Shown: positions 37,090-45,872 of the stretch, in pieces
Layout: the number at the start of each line of letters is the position of its first letter
Numbering within the stretch: position 1 is the first letter of the stretch
Assembly (NCBI GenBank): GCA_021848345.1
Contig: JAJZUV010000007.1
Coordinates: forward strand, 39,106 to 103,105
Length of the DNA stretch: 64,000 nucleotides
Direction of reading: 5' to 3'
Origin: Pseudomonadota bacterium
Lineage (GTDB): Bacteria > Pseudomonadota > Gammaproteobacteria > Burkholderiales > Burkholderiaceae_C
The notes under the pieces: model-generated
The model's database searches: none
Told to the model about the DNA's origin: nothing
Seen by the model: only the letters and a program-made list of their open reading frames with translations
Position numbers and translations under genes: made by a program

Positions 37090-38199
37090 TCAGCGAGCGC
37101 GGTGCCGGAACAACCACGCGGCGCAGGTCATGCTGAGCGCGCCGATCAGCGCCAGGGGCCAGAACTGACCCAGCAGGTCGCCCGGCTGCGCGCCCCGCAG
37201 GAACACGCCGCGGTCGATGACCAGGAAATACCGCACGGGATTGAGCAGGGTCAGCCACTGCACCGCGCGCGGCATGTTGGCGATGGGGGTGGCGAAACCC
37301 GACAGGATCACCGCCGGCACCATGAACAGGAACACGCCGAGCAGGCCCTGTTGCTGCGTGCGGGCGATGGACGAAATCATCAGGCCGACGCCGACCGCGG
37401 CCCCGAGGAACAGCAGCATGCCCAGCGCCAGCGCCGCGACGCTGCCGGTGAAGGGAACGTGGAACCAGGACACCGCGAGCACCACCGTCACGCAGCCCTC
37501 GAGCGCGCCGATCACCACGCCGGGAAGGGCCTTGCCCAGCAGGATCTCGGCCGGCCCCATGGGGGTGACCAGCAACTGGTCGAACGTACCCAGCTCGCGC
37601 TCGCGCGCCACCGACAGGCCGGTGACCAGCAACGTGATCACCAGCATCAGCAGCGCCACGATCCCGGGCACGATGAACCAGCGCGAGCGCAGGTCGGGGT
37701 TGAACCAGGCGCGGGTGCGCAGCTGCGCGCCGGCGCGCGGCCAACCATGGGCTTCGCTCCATTGCTGGTCGAATTCCTGCACCACACCGGACACGTCGCC
37801 CTGCACGATGGCCGCGGTGTTGGAGTCGCGCCCGTCGATCAGCGCCTGCAGACGCGCGCCGCGCCCGGAGATCAGGTCGCGCGAGAATCCCGGCCCCACG
37901 CGCAGCACCAGCAGTGCCCGTCGGTCGTCGAGCACCTGGCGCACCTGCGCCTGCGAGCGCAGGGTGGCGACGCGGCGGAACTCACCTGAACCGTCGAAAC
38001 GCGCCAGCAACTGGCGCGCGGCCAGCCCGCCGTCCTGGTCGAACACCGCGTAGGGAACCCGGTTCAGGTCGAAGGTGGCGGCGTAGCCGAACACCATCAA
38101 CTGCACCAGCGGCGGAACGATCAGCACGGCGCGGCTGGCCCTGTCGCGCAGCAGGGCGAGGAACTCCTTGACGATCAAGGCCCACACCCGCGCGCCCAT
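37090..38199 (-). CDS. ABC-2 type exporter permease (YbhR-like)
   Basis: Membrane subunit of 369 residues. One N-terminal helix (VLIVPPLVQLMVFGYAATFDL), a large periplasmic domain of about 140 residues, then five C-terminal helices including GIVALLMLVITLLVTGLSV and VFLFMVPAVILSGFATPI. ERELGTFDQLLVTPM is the conserved ABC-2 coupling segment. It is the last gene of the HlyD-ATPase-permease-permease operon, whose order equals ybhG-F-S-R. Start 38199 (MGARVWALIVKEF) is the usual family N terminus. In E. coli YbhFSR is implicated in drug and Na+/Li+ efflux; the substrate here is unknown. Confidence 0.88.
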   Translation of the reverse strand: MGARVWALIVKEFLALLRDRASRAVLIVPPLVQLMVFGYAATFDLNRVPYAVFDQDGGLAARQLLARFDGSGEFRRVATLRSQAQVRQVLDDRRALLVLRVGPGFSRDLISGRGARLQALIDGRDSNTAAIVQGDVSGVVQEFDQQWSEAHGWPRAGAQLRTRAWFNPDLRSRWFIVPGIVALLMLVITLLVTGLSVARERELGTFDQLLVTPMGPAEILLGKALPGVVIGALEGCVTVVLAVSWFHVPFTGSVAALALGMLLFLGAAVGVGLMISSIARTQQQGLLGVFLFMVPAVILSGFATPIANMPRAVQWLTLLNPVRYFLVIDRGVFLRGAQPGDLLGQFWPLALIGALSMTCAAWLFRHRAR

Positions 38200-38213
38200 G
38201 CTCCCGCCCTCCC

Positions 38214-39329
38214 TCAGTCCAGGCGCTTGCGCGAGCGCAGGCGCGCCGCGCCGAGCAGCACCAGGGCCATCAGCGCGAGCGCCGCGCTGTTGCCCAGCAA
38301 CACGCCGGGCAGGTCGCCGGCCAGGAACAATGTCTGCAGGATGGCCACGTAGTAGCGCGCCGCGACCAGGTGGGTGAGCACGCGCACTACGGCCGGCATG
38401 GACCCGATGTCGAAAATGAACCCCGACAACAGGAAGGCGGGAAGAAAGGTCACGATCACCGCCACCTGGGAGACCACGAACTGGTTCTTGGCCAGGGTGG
38501 AGATGAGCAGCCCCATGCCCAGCGCGGCCAGCAGGAACAGTGCCGAACAGGCCACCAGCAGCACCGCGCTGCCGCGCAGCGGAACCTGGAACATCCAGCG
38601 CGCCATGACCACCGACAGGAACAGGCCGCCCATGCCCAGCAGGAAATACGGCAACAGCTTGCCCAGCAGGATCTCGTCGATGCTCGCCGGCGTGGCCATC
38701 AGGGCTTCCATGGTGCCGCGCTCCCACTCACGCGCCACCACCAGCGCGGTCAGCAGGGCGCCGATCAGGGTCATGATCACGGCGATCAGGCCCGGCACGA
38801 GAAAGTCCCGGCTGCGCAGCGCCGGGTTGAACCACACGCGCTCCTCCAGGCGCACCGGCTGGACCAGCGCCACGCCTCGCGCATCGGCCTGTTGCTGCAG
38901 CCAGGCCTGCCACACGCCTTGCAGATAGCCGCGCACGATGCGCGCCGTGTTGGCGTCCACACCGTCCACCCACACCCCGATGGTGGCCCCGCGTCCGTCG
39001 AGCACGCCGCGCGCGAAGTCGGCGCGCAACTCGACGATGGCGCGCACGCGGCCGGCTTGCAGGGCCGCGCGGGCCCCGGCGGGGTCGGCATAGAACATCG
39101 GCGCGAACTGGTCGGACCCGCGCAGGCCCGAGACGAAGGACTCGGATTGCGGCGATGGCTGCTGCACCACCACCGCCACCGGCACGCGGCGCGCGTCCAG
39201 CGACACGCCGTAGCCGAAGATCAGCAGCAGCACCACCGGCAGCACGAAGGCGATGGCGATGGCTGAAGGGTCGCGCAGGATCTGCAGGGCCTCCTTGCGG
39301 ATCAGGGCCCGAAGACGTCGCGGGTTCAT
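38214..39329 (-). CDS. ABC-2 type exporter permease (YbhS-like)
   Basis: Paralogue of the next permease (371 aa), with the same layout: N-terminal helix (AIAFVLPVVLLLIFGYGVSLDA), periplasmic domain and five C-terminal helices. The coupling segment is EWERGTMEALMATP. ATG 39329 overlaps the stop of the fused ATPase gene (ATGA), and its own stop is 14 bp from the next permease start. The two permeases probably form a heterodimer driven by the double ATPase. Confidence 0.88.
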   Translation of the reverse strand: MNPRRLRALIRKEALQILRDPSAIAIAFVLPVVLLLIFGYGVSLDARRVPVAVVVQQPSPQSESFVSGLRGSDQFAPMFYADPAGARAALQAGRVRAIVELRADFARGVLDGRGATIGVWVDGVDANTARIVRGYLQGVWQAWLQQQADARGVALVQPVRLEERVWFNPALRSRDFLVPGLIAVIMTLIGALLTALVVAREWERGTMEALMATPASIDEILLGKLLPYFLLGMGGLFLSVVMARWMFQVPLRGSAVLLVACSALFLLAALGMGLLISTLAKNQFVVSQVAVIVTFLPAFLLSGFIFDIGSMPAVVRVLTHLVAARYYVAILQTLFLAGDLPGVLLGNSAALALMALVLLGAARLRSRKRLD

Positions 39330-41146
39330 GCCTCGGCCCTGCGCAGCCCGGCCTCGTGCGCGCGCACCAGGGCGATGAAGGCCTCGCCCATGTCCGGCGC
39401 CGGCGAGGACGCGCCGCCGGCGCCGTGCGCGGCGCGCGCGAGTTCGCGGATTTCCCGCGGGCTCCCGCCGGCGAGGATGCTGCCCCGGGACATCAGCACC
39501 AGGCGGTCGCAGTACTCGGCCTCGTCCATGAAGTGCGTGGTCACCAGCACGGTCACGCCGCCCGCGGCCAGCGCGTTGATGCGTCGCCAGAATTCGCGCC
39601 GAGCCAGCGGGTCCACGCCCGAGGTCGGCTCGTCCAGGAACAGCACCTGGGGTTCGTGCATCAAGGCGCAGGCCAGCGCCAGGCGCTGACGATAGCCCTG
39701 CGCCAGTTCGCCCGCGCCGGTGGCCGCGCAATCCTGCAGGTCGAATTCCTCGCGCGCCCATTGCAGGCGCCGACGCCTGAGGGCTCCGCGCAGTCCGTAG
39801 GCCGAGGCGAAGAATTCGAGGTTCTGCGCAACGCTCAGGTTGGCGTACAGCGCGAAGCGCTGCGCGACGTAGCCGAGGCGCGAGCGCGCCTCGGGCGAAG
39901 GCCGGCGCATGTCGGCTCTGGCCACGCGCAGGCTGCCGCCGCTGGGAGCCAGCAAGCCGCAGAGCATGCGGAAGGTCGTGCTCTTGCCGGCGCCGTTGGC
40001 GCCCAGCAGGCCGAACACCTCGCCGCGACGCACCTCGAAGTCGATGTCGCGCACGGCGACGAACTCGCCGAACTGGCGGCGCAGCGCGCGCACCTCGATC
40101 ATCGGCGCCTCAGGCGCCGCATCGACCGGCGCATCGGCCGGCGCATCGGCCGGCGCTTCGGCGGGCGCCTCGGACGACACACCGGCCGCCACCGCCTCGG
40201 GCCTCGTGCCGTCGGCTGCGCCCTCGCGTGGCTGCAGCGCGTCGACGAAGGCATCCTCGAACGCCGGCTCGCGCGCCTTCCAGATCTCCCCCGGCGCCTG
40301 CGCGCGCGCACCGGGGCGAAGCAGCACGCGCACCCCATCCGCATGCACCAGGGCATCGACGACCCCGGCGCGGCGCTGCAGGCTGAGTTGCAGCGCGCGC
40401 CGCTGTCTGCCGCTGGAGGCCACCTCGAAGCAGCGCCCGCGCAGCGGCTGGGCGAAAAGCTGCGGGGTGCCCTGCTGCAGCACCCGGCCCTGGCGCAGCA
40501 GCACGATATGGTCGCACCACGTGGCCTCGTCCAGGTAGGCCGTGCTCACCAGCACCGTGGTGCCCCGCCGGCACATGTCCTGGATGATGTCCCACAACTC
40601 CCGGCGCGAAATCGGATCCACCCCGACCGTGGGCTCGTCGAGCAGCAGCAGGCGGGGCTGGCGCAGCAGCGTGCAGGCCAGGCCCAGCTTCTGGCGCATG
40701 CCGCCGGAGAGTTCGCCGGCACGCCGAGTCCCGAAGGGGCCGAGCGCGGTCAGGCGCAGCAACTCGGCGAAACGCTGCTCGCGCTGCGCCGCGTCCAGCC
40801 CCTGCAGGTCGGCATGCAGGCGCAGGTTCTCCAGCACGCCGAGTTCGTCGTAAAGCCCGAAGCGCTGGGGCATGTACCCGATGTCGGCCAGGCCCGGCGC
40901 CGCCTCGCCCGCGTGCTCGGCGCCGAACATGCGCAGCTCGCCCGCATCCGGACGCAGCAGTCCGGTGGCGACGCGGATCAGCGTGGTCTTGCCGGCGCCG
41001 TCGGGGCCGAACAGGCCAGTGATGCTGCCGGCCGGAACGCAGGCGTCCACGCCGCGCAAGGCGCGTACGGCCGCCGCCCCGCGACCGAAGGACTTGGAAA
41101 CCCCGCGCCATTGCAGCGCGCAGGGAGCTTCAGCGTCGGCAGGCAT
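39326..41146 (-). CDS. ABC exporter ATPase with two fused nucleotide-binding domains (YbhF-like)
   Basis: A 606-residue protein carrying two complete ATPase cassettes. Cassette 1 (about 1-240) has Walker A GPDGAGKTT, signature LSGGMRQK and LLLDEPTVGVDP. Cassette 2 (about 350-600) has GANGAGKST, LAQGYRQR and LFLDEPTSGVDP. Cassette 2 departs from the LSGGQ consensus (LAQGY), as is common in such fusions. An Ala/Pro/Asp linker made of 12-bp DNA repeats (40116-40173) joins them. Unlike E. coli RbbA, no permease domain is fused. It overlaps the HlyD gene by 17 bases and the first permease by 4. Confidence 0.9.
   Translation of the reverse strand: MPADAEAPCALQWRGVSKSFGRGAAAVRALRGVDACVPAGSITGLFGPDGAGKTTLIRVATGLLRPDAGELRMFGAEHAGEAAPGLADIGYMPQRFGLYDELGVLENLRLHADLQGLDAAQREQRFAELLRLTALGPFGTRRAGELSGGMRQKLGLACTLLRQPRLLLLDEPTVGVDPISRRELWDIIQDMCRRGTTVLVSTAYLDEATWCDHIVLLRQGRVLQQGTPQLFAQPLRGRCFEVASSGRQRRALQLSLQRRAGVVDALVHADGVRVLLRPGARAQAPGEIWKAREPAFEDAFVDALQPREGAADGTRPEAVAAGVSSEAPAEAPADAPADAPVDAAPEAPMIEVRALRRQFGEFVAVRDIDFEVRRGEVFGLLGANGAGKSTTFRMLCGLLAPSGGSLRVARADMRRPSPEARSRLGYVAQRFALYANLSVAQNLEFFASAYGLRGALRRRRLQWAREEFDLQDCAATGAGELAQGYRQRLALACALMHEPQVLFLDEPTSGVDPLARREFWRRINALAAGGVTVLVTTHFMDEAEYCDRLVLMSRGSILAGGSPREIRELARAAHGAGGASSPAPDMGEAFIALVRAHEAGLRRAEA
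40116..40173. repeat. 12-bp tandem repeats encoding the inter-ATPase linker
   Basis: Imperfect units of GGCGCATCGGCC: two exact copies (40128-40139 and 40140-40151) flanked by variants on each side, nearly five units in all. On the coding (-) strand they specify repeated Ala-Pro-Ala-Asp/Glu in the linker between the two ATPase domains. The unit length keeps the frame, so slippage would change linker length without disrupting the protein. Confidence 0.75.
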
Positions 41147-42191
41147 CCGAGGCGGCTCCGGCCGGGTTGTCGTGCAACGGCACGGTCACCGTCACGGGCA
41201 TGCCCAGGCGCAGCCGATCCGCTCCCGCGCAGGCGTACACGCGCATGCGGTAGACCAGTTCGGTGCGCAGCTCGGAGGTCTGCACCTGGCGCGGGGTGAA
41301 CTCGGCCGTCGGCGAGATGAATCCGATCCATCCGGCGAAGACCTGGCCGGGATAGCTGTCGCTGAGGATGTCCGCATGCATGCCCGGGGCGATCCGGCCC
41401 AGCTCGCGCTCGGGCACGTAGGCCCGCACCCATAGCGGGTCGCGCAACGCCAGGGTCAGCACCGGCGACTGCGGCGAGGCCATGTCGCCGACCTCCAGGA
41501 TGCGGTTTTCCACCACCGCGTCCTCGGGTGCGCGCAGCGTGGCGTCGTCGAGCTGACGCCGCGCCAGCGCGACCGCGGCCTCGTCGGCCGAGACCTCGGC
41601 GGCGGCCGCCGCCACGTCTTCCTTGCGCGGGCCCTGCAGGGTCAGGCTCAGCGCCTGCGCCGCGCGCTCACGCCCGGCGCGCGCCGAGCGCAGCGCCTCG
41701 GTGGCGTTGTCCAGGCTCTGGCGCGGCAGGAAGCCGGACTCCACCAGGCCGCGCTGGCGCGTCCACAGGGTGCGCGCATTGTCCAGCGCGGCCTGCGCCG
41801 CCTGCAGGCTGGCGCGGGCCTGCGCGATCTCCTGCGGACGGCTGCCCGCGCGCAGGCGCGCCAGCACCTCGCGGCGCGCCCGCAGCGCGGCTTGCGCGCG
41901 CTGCAACGCGTCGCGCAGGCGCGCGTCGTCCAGGCGCGCCACCACGTCGCCCTTGCGCACGCGCTGCCCCTCCTGCACGGGGAGTTCGCGAATGCGCCCC
42001 ACGGCATCGAAGGCCAGTTGCACCTGGCGCAGGTCGACGTTGCCATACAGGGTGAGCTGGCGCGGCTGCGCCTGGTGACGCCGCAGAGCCACCCAGGCGC
42101 CGGCCGCGCCCAGGGCGATCAGGATCAGCAACACCGCAAGCAAGCGTTTGCGCAAGGCCATGGTCGAAGCAAGCCGGGGGAATGGGTTCAT
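41130..42191 (-). CDS. HlyD-family periplasmic adaptor (YbhG-like)
   Basis: Membrane-fusion protein linking the ABC exporter to an outer-membrane channel (353 aa). An N-terminal anchor (LLAVLLILIALGAAGAWVAL) is followed by lipoyl half-motifs (FDAVGRIRELPVQEGQRVRKGDVVARLDD) and a long Ala/Arg/Gln-rich coiled coil (about residues 80-200), then beta-barrel segments with GDMASPQSPVLTLA. Starts at 42191 (MNPF, GGAG nearby) or 42161 (MALRKR) are both possible; the first is used. The 3' end overlaps the ATPase gene by 17 bases. It is divergent from a TolC-like gene, suggesting a tripartite pump. Confidence 0.87.
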   Translation of the reverse strand: MNPFPRLASTMALRKRLLAVLLILIALGAAGAWVALRRHQAQPRQLTLYGNVDLRQVQLAFDAVGRIRELPVQEGQRVRKGDVVARLDDARLRDALQRAQAALRARREVLARLRAGSRPQEIAQARASLQAAQAALDNARTLWTRQRGLVESGFLPRQSLDNATEALRSARAGRERAAQALSLTLQGPRKEDVAAAAAEVSADEAAVALARRQLDDATLRAPEDAVVENRILEVGDMASPQSPVLTLALRDPLWVRAYVPERELGRIAPGMHADILSDSYPGQVFAGWIGFISPTAEFTPRQVQTSELRTELVYRMRVYACAGADRLRLGMPVTVTVPLHDNPAGAASDACRR

Positions 42192-42301
42192 TTTCTCCAG
42201 GCATGCCTCGCGGCTTTCTGCCACAGGTCAAGCTTTCTCGATCCGGCCGCGCCTACAGTGTGTCGCGAGCCCACCTGTTGTCCCCTTGCGCCGCCTCGAC
42301 G

Positions 42302-43732
42302 ATGCCTCGTCCCCTTTCCGATGACCTCGCGCCCGCGGCGCCGCGAGGACGCACGCCGCCGCGGCAGGCGGGTTCGCGCCCGAGAGCCGCGGCGCTCGCG
42401 CTGGCGCTTGCCGTGGTGCTGGCGCTCGGCCTTGGCACGGCCGGCGCGGCGCGCGCCGACACGCTGTTGCAGGTGTTCGCGCTGGCCCAGCACCACAATC
42501 CGCAACTGCGCGGGGCTCGCGCCGCCTACGCGGCGGCGCTGCAGCGGGTGCCGCTGGCGCGCTCGCGCCTGCTGCCACAGCTTCGTGCCAGCGCGGGCGT
42601 CGGCGACGCCCTGCACGACGAGACCGGCAACCCCCTGTTGCACATGTTCGGCCTGGGCACCCACTGGAACTACCTGGAGCGCGAGCTGGCCCTGGATGCG
42701 ACGCAGAACCTGTATTCGCCGGGCGACGAGGCCGCCGTCGGGCAGGCCCGGCTGGGCGCCGACCTGGCCTATGCGCGCCTGGCCCAGGCGGACCAGAGCC
42801 TGATGGTCGAGGTGGCGCAGGACTACTTCGGGCTGCTCGCCGCGCGTGACTCCGTGCGCTCCCTGCAGCGCCAGCAGGATGCGACCGAACTGCAACTGCG
42901 CACGGCTCGGGCGCAGTTCGCGGCCGGCCACGGCACCATCCTCGACGTGCGCGACGCGCAGGCGCGCAAGGACCTGCTGCAGGCGCAGCGCATTGCCGCC
43001 GACAACCAACTGCAACTGGCCCACGACGCCTTGCAGACCCTCGTGGGAGCGCCGGTGGGCAGCGTGGCGCCGCTGCTTCGCGACGCCCGCCTGCCCCAGG
43101 CACAAGGCAGCGGAGTCGACTGGGCGCGGCGCGCCGAGCGCGACAACCTCGCGGTAACCCAGGCTCGCCTGGAAATGGCCATCGCCCGGCTGCAAGTGCG
43201 CCGCGCCGAAAGCGACGGGCTGCCGACCGTGCAGGCCTATGCCCGGCTGCAGCGCGCCAGCACCAGTGGAGGCGGTCCGCAATTCCCCTTCGGCGACCGC
43301 GTGGACAGCGCCTCGGTGGGCGTGCGCGTGCAATGGCCCCTGTTCACCGGCTATGGGGTGCGAAGCGAGCAGGCCGAGGACACGGCCCTGCTGGACAAGG
43401 CCCAGGACGACCTGGACGCGGCACGCAGCTCGGCCGCGCTGCAGGCGCGCAGCGCCCTGGCCGCGTGGACGGCCGCGCAGGCGCGCGCCCAGGCGCTGCG
43501 CAGCGCCGTGCTGTCGAGCCGCAGCGCGCTGGAAGCCAACCGCACCGGCTACGGCGCCGGGCTGCGGGTCAGCGTGGACGTGCTCAACGCCACCGCGCAG
43601 CTGTACGACACCGAACGCCAGGCCGACCAGGCGCGCTACGACTCCCTGCTGCAGGCGCTGCGCCTGAAGCTGGCCGCCGGCCGCCTGGACGAGCGCGACC
43701 TCGCCGAGGTCAGCGCCTTGCTTCGGCCCTGA
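42302..43732 (+). CDS. TolC-like outer-membrane efflux protein
   Basis: Outer-membrane factor of 476 residues with two OEP repeats. A long N-terminal region with a late signal segment (AAALALALAVVLALGLGTAGAARA, ending near residue 50) suggests that a downstream start could be the real one, although no better ATG follows. The mature part begins DTLLQVFALAQHHNPQL, typical of TolC/CusC proteins. Internal landmarks include AGHGTILDVRDAQARKDL and the second-repeat GYGAGLRVSVDVLNAT. It is divergent (110 bp) from the HlyD-ATPase-permease operon and presumably supplies its exit duct. Confidence 0.87.
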   Translation: MPRPLSDDLAPAAPRGRTPPRQAGSRPRAAALALALAVVLALGLGTAGAARADTLLQVFALAQHHNPQLRGARAAYAAALQRVPLARSRLLPQLRASAGVGDALHDETGNPLLHMFGLGTHWNYLERELALDATQNLYSPGDEAAVGQARLGADLAYARLAQADQSLMVEVAQDYFGLLAARDSVRSLQRQQDATELQLRTARAQFAAGHGTILDVRDAQARKDLLQAQRIAADNQLQLAHDALQTLVGAPVGSVAPLLRDARLPQAQGSGVDWARRAERDNLAVTQARLEMAIARLQVRRAESDGLPTVQAYARLQRASTSGGGPQFPFGDRVDSASVGVRVQWPLFTGYGVRSEQAEDTALLDKAQDDLDAARSSAALQARSALAAWTAAQARAQALRSAVLSSRSALEANRTGYGAGLRVSVDVLNATAQLYDTERQADQARYDSLLQALRLKLAAGRLDERDLAEVSALLRP

Positions 43733-43771
43733 CCCGGACGGCGCGAGCCGACCGCCGCCAGGATGCTCGCC

Positions 43772-44218
43772 TCAGGCGCCCTGCGCGTCCCCGGGGTGCA
43801 CCAGCAGCACGGCGCAGCGGCTGTCCCGCGCCACGGCCTCGGCCACGCTGCCCAGCATCAGGTTGCCCACGCCGCTGCGGCCGTGGCTTCCGAGCACGAC
43901 CAGCTGGGCGTCCCAGCGCCTGGCCTCGGCGCGGATCGCATCGCCCACGCGCGGCGCGTGCCGATCGGTCTCGACGATCGCGGTGCTGACGTCCACGCCG
44001 AGTTGCGCGGCGCGGTTCATCCAGTCGTCCAGCAGCAGGCGCGCGTCGTCGCTCATCACCCGGCTGACCTCGGCCAGCGCGCCGGCCAGCCCGGCCACGT
44101 CGACGACGCAGACCATGCGCAACGAAGCGTGCAGCGAGCGTGCGAGCGCGATCGCGTGCTCGGCCGCGTGCTGGGCGGTGGCGCTGGCGTCCAGCGCGAG
44201 AACGATACGGGAGTACAT
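43772..44218 (-). CDS. Universal stress protein (UspA family)
   Basis: Cytoplasmic single-domain Usp of 148 residues. The N terminus MYSRIVLALDASATAQHAAEHA and C-terminal nucleotide-binding motif VVLGSHGRSGVGNLMLGSVAEAV (G-x2-G-x9-G-S pattern) indicate the ATP-binding subclass. It is the last gene of the phasin-phaB-ppk2-usp series, 26 bp after ppk2. Such Usp genes in related bacteria are often induced at low oxygen. The FNR/ANR-like box upstream of this series would fit. The ATG at 44218 lies inside a much longer open frame and is set by the family N terminus. Confidence 0.9.
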   Translation of the reverse strand: MYSRIVLALDASATAQHAAEHAIALARSLHASLRMVCVVDVAGLAGALAEVSRVMSDDARLLLDDWMNRAAQLGVDVSTAIVETDRHAPRVGDAIRAEARRWDAQLVVLGSHGRSGVGNLMLGSVAEAVARDSRCAVLLVHPGDAQGA

Positions 44219-44244
44219 GGCGGTCTCCGGTGCGGGGAGCGATG

Positions 44245-45078
44245 TCAGGCAGCGATGCGTCCGGCGCGTACGGCCTCTTCGGAATAGGCGAACACCAGGC
44301 CGGAATCGGCGCCCAGCAGCGCGTGGTCCTTGCCGTGGTATTCGAGGTGGCCCAGCAGGTGACGCATCAGGTCCAGCCGGGCGGCGCGCTTGTCCTGCGC
44401 GCGCACCACGTACCAGGGCGCGTGCAGCGTGTGGGTGCGCGCGAACATGGTGTCGCGCGCGCGGCTGTAGTCCTTCCAGTGGGCCTGCGCCTGCGCGTCG
44501 ATGGGGCTGAGCTTCCACTGCTTGAGCGGGTCCCGGCGTCGCGACTCCAGGCGCCTGCGCTGCTCGTCCCGGTCGATGTCCAGGTAATACTTGAACAGGC
44601 GGATCCCCGAGCGCACCAGCATCTGCTCGAACACCGGCACGGTGTCGAGGAATTCCTGGTACTGCGCGGCGTCGCAAAAGCCCATCACCGGCTCGACCCC
44701 GGCACGGTTGTACCAGCTGCGATTGAACAGCACGAATTCCTGCGCACTCGGCAGATGGGGCACGTAGCGCTGGAAATACCAAGCGCCGGACTCGCGGTCC
44801 GAGGGCTTGCCCAGCGCGACCACGCGGGTCTCGCGCGGCGAGAGATGCTCGACGATGCGCTTGATGGTGCCGTCCTTGCCCGCGGCGTCTCGGCCTTCGA
44901 GGATGAGCAGCAGGCGCTCGTCGTGCGCGATCAGGTGCTTCTGGTACTTGACCAGCTCGATCTGCAACGCGCGCAAGGCCTTCGCGTAGGAACCCGCCGG
45001 GGGCACGGCCCGCGCGTCCCCCTCGTCGGGCGCTTCGGCGGGAATTTCCTGGGCGAGGCGGGATCGGGTTCGCGCCAT
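44245..45078 (-). CDS. ppk2: Polyphosphate kinase 2 (PPK2)
   Basis: Transfers phosphate between polyphosphate and nucleotides (277 aa). It has the PPK2 signature: Walker A-like ILEGRDAAGKDGTIKRIVEH, lid and substrate motifs FQRYVPHLPSAQEFVLFNRS followed by WYNRAGVEPVMGFC, and SPIDAQAQAHW. The length and single domain fit class I enzymes, which favour nucleoside diphosphates. It follows phaB by 9 bp, so polyphosphate-driven nucleotide synthesis is coupled to the PHA genes and to a stress protein. The N-terminal 30 residues are variable and may be disordered. Confidence 0.92.
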   Translation of the reverse strand: MARTRSRLAQEIPAEAPDEGDARAVPPAGSYAKALRALQIELVKYQKHLIAHDERLLLILEGRDAAGKDGTIKRIVEHLSPRETRVVALGKPSDRESGAWYFQRYVPHLPSAQEFVLFNRSWYNRAGVEPVMGFCDAAQYQEFLDTVPVFEQMLVRSGIRLFKYYLDIDRDEQRRRLESRRRDPLKQWKLSPIDAQAQAHWKDYSRARDTMFARTHTLHAPWYVVRAQDKRAARLDLMRHLLGHLEYHGKDHALLGADSGLVFAYSEEAVRAGRIAA

Positions 45079-45087
45079 GCGATGTCC

Positions 45088-45813
45088 TCAGGCCATGTAC
45101 TGCCCGCCGTTGACGGCCAGCGTGGCGCCGGTGACGAAGCCGCAGCGTTCGTCGACCAGGAAGGATACCGCGTGCGCGATCTCCTCCGGGCGCCCCAGGC
45201 GACCGGCCGGAATCTGCGCCTTGATGGCGTCGAGCACGGAAGCGTCGATGCCGGCCAGCATGTCGGTGTCGGTGTAGCCCGGAGCCACCGCGTTGACGGT
45301 GATGCCCTTGCGCGCCGACTCCAGCGCCAGCGCCTTGGTGAAACCGATCACGCCGGCCTTGGCGGCCGAGTAGTTGGCCTGACCGAACTGCCCCTTCTGG
45401 CCGTTGACCGACGAGATGTTGACAATGCGTCCCCAGGAGCGCGCGCGCATGCCCTCGATCACCGCGCGACTCATGTGGAACATGGCGTCCAGGTCGTCCT
45501 GCATGACTTCGCGCCATTGCTGCACGTTCATCTTGTGCAGCATGGCGTCGCGGGTCACGCCGGCGTTGTTGACCAGCACGTCGATGCCGCCGCCGAGTTC
45601 GGCCTCGACCTGGCGCACCCCTGCCTGGCAGGCCTCGAAGTCGGCCACGTCCCAGCGGTACGCGCGCAGGCCGCTGTCGCGCCGGAAGGCGTCGGCGGCC
45701 GATTCGTTGCCGCGATAGTTCACGGCCACGCGCAGGCCGTCCGCGGCCAGGCGCCGCGCGATGGCCGCGCCGATGCCGCGCGTGCCCCCGGTGACCAGGG
45801 CGATTCTCGTCAT
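45088..45813 (-). CDS. phaB: Acetoacetyl-CoA reductase
   Basis: NADPH-dependent SDR reducing acetoacetyl-CoA to (R)-3-hydroxybutyryl-CoA for polyhydroxybutyrate synthesis (241 aa). IALVTGGTRGIG is the cofactor motif. NISSVNGQKGQFGQANYSAA contains the catalytic Ser and Tyr, with Lys four residues on, and is diagnostic for PhaB rather than FabG. ATG 45813 is chosen at MTRIALV; the upstream in-frame Met lies in non-homologous sequence. No phaA or phaC is in the window, so this is a satellite copy grouped with a phasin and ppk2. Confidence 0.92.
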   Translation of the reverse strand: MTRIALVTGGTRGIGAAIARRLAADGLRVAVNYRGNESAADAFRRDSGLRAYRWDVADFEACQAGVRQVEAELGGGIDVLVNNAGVTRDAMLHKMNVQQWREVMQDDLDAMFHMSRAVIEGMRARSWGRIVNISSVNGQKGQFGQANYSAAKAGVIGFTKALALESARKGITVNAVAPGYTDTDMLAGIDASVLDAIKAQIPAGRLGRPEEIAHAVSFLVDERCGFVTGATLAVNGGQYMA

Positions 45814-45872
45814 GACAGGCTCCCCCGGGGCCGCCGGCATCCGATCGGCGCCGGCCCCCATCGATGCTGGGA

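Noticed and set aside
40116..40173. CRISPR-like array
   Set aside because: The 12-bp units are contiguous, lack spacers and translate as a protein linker.
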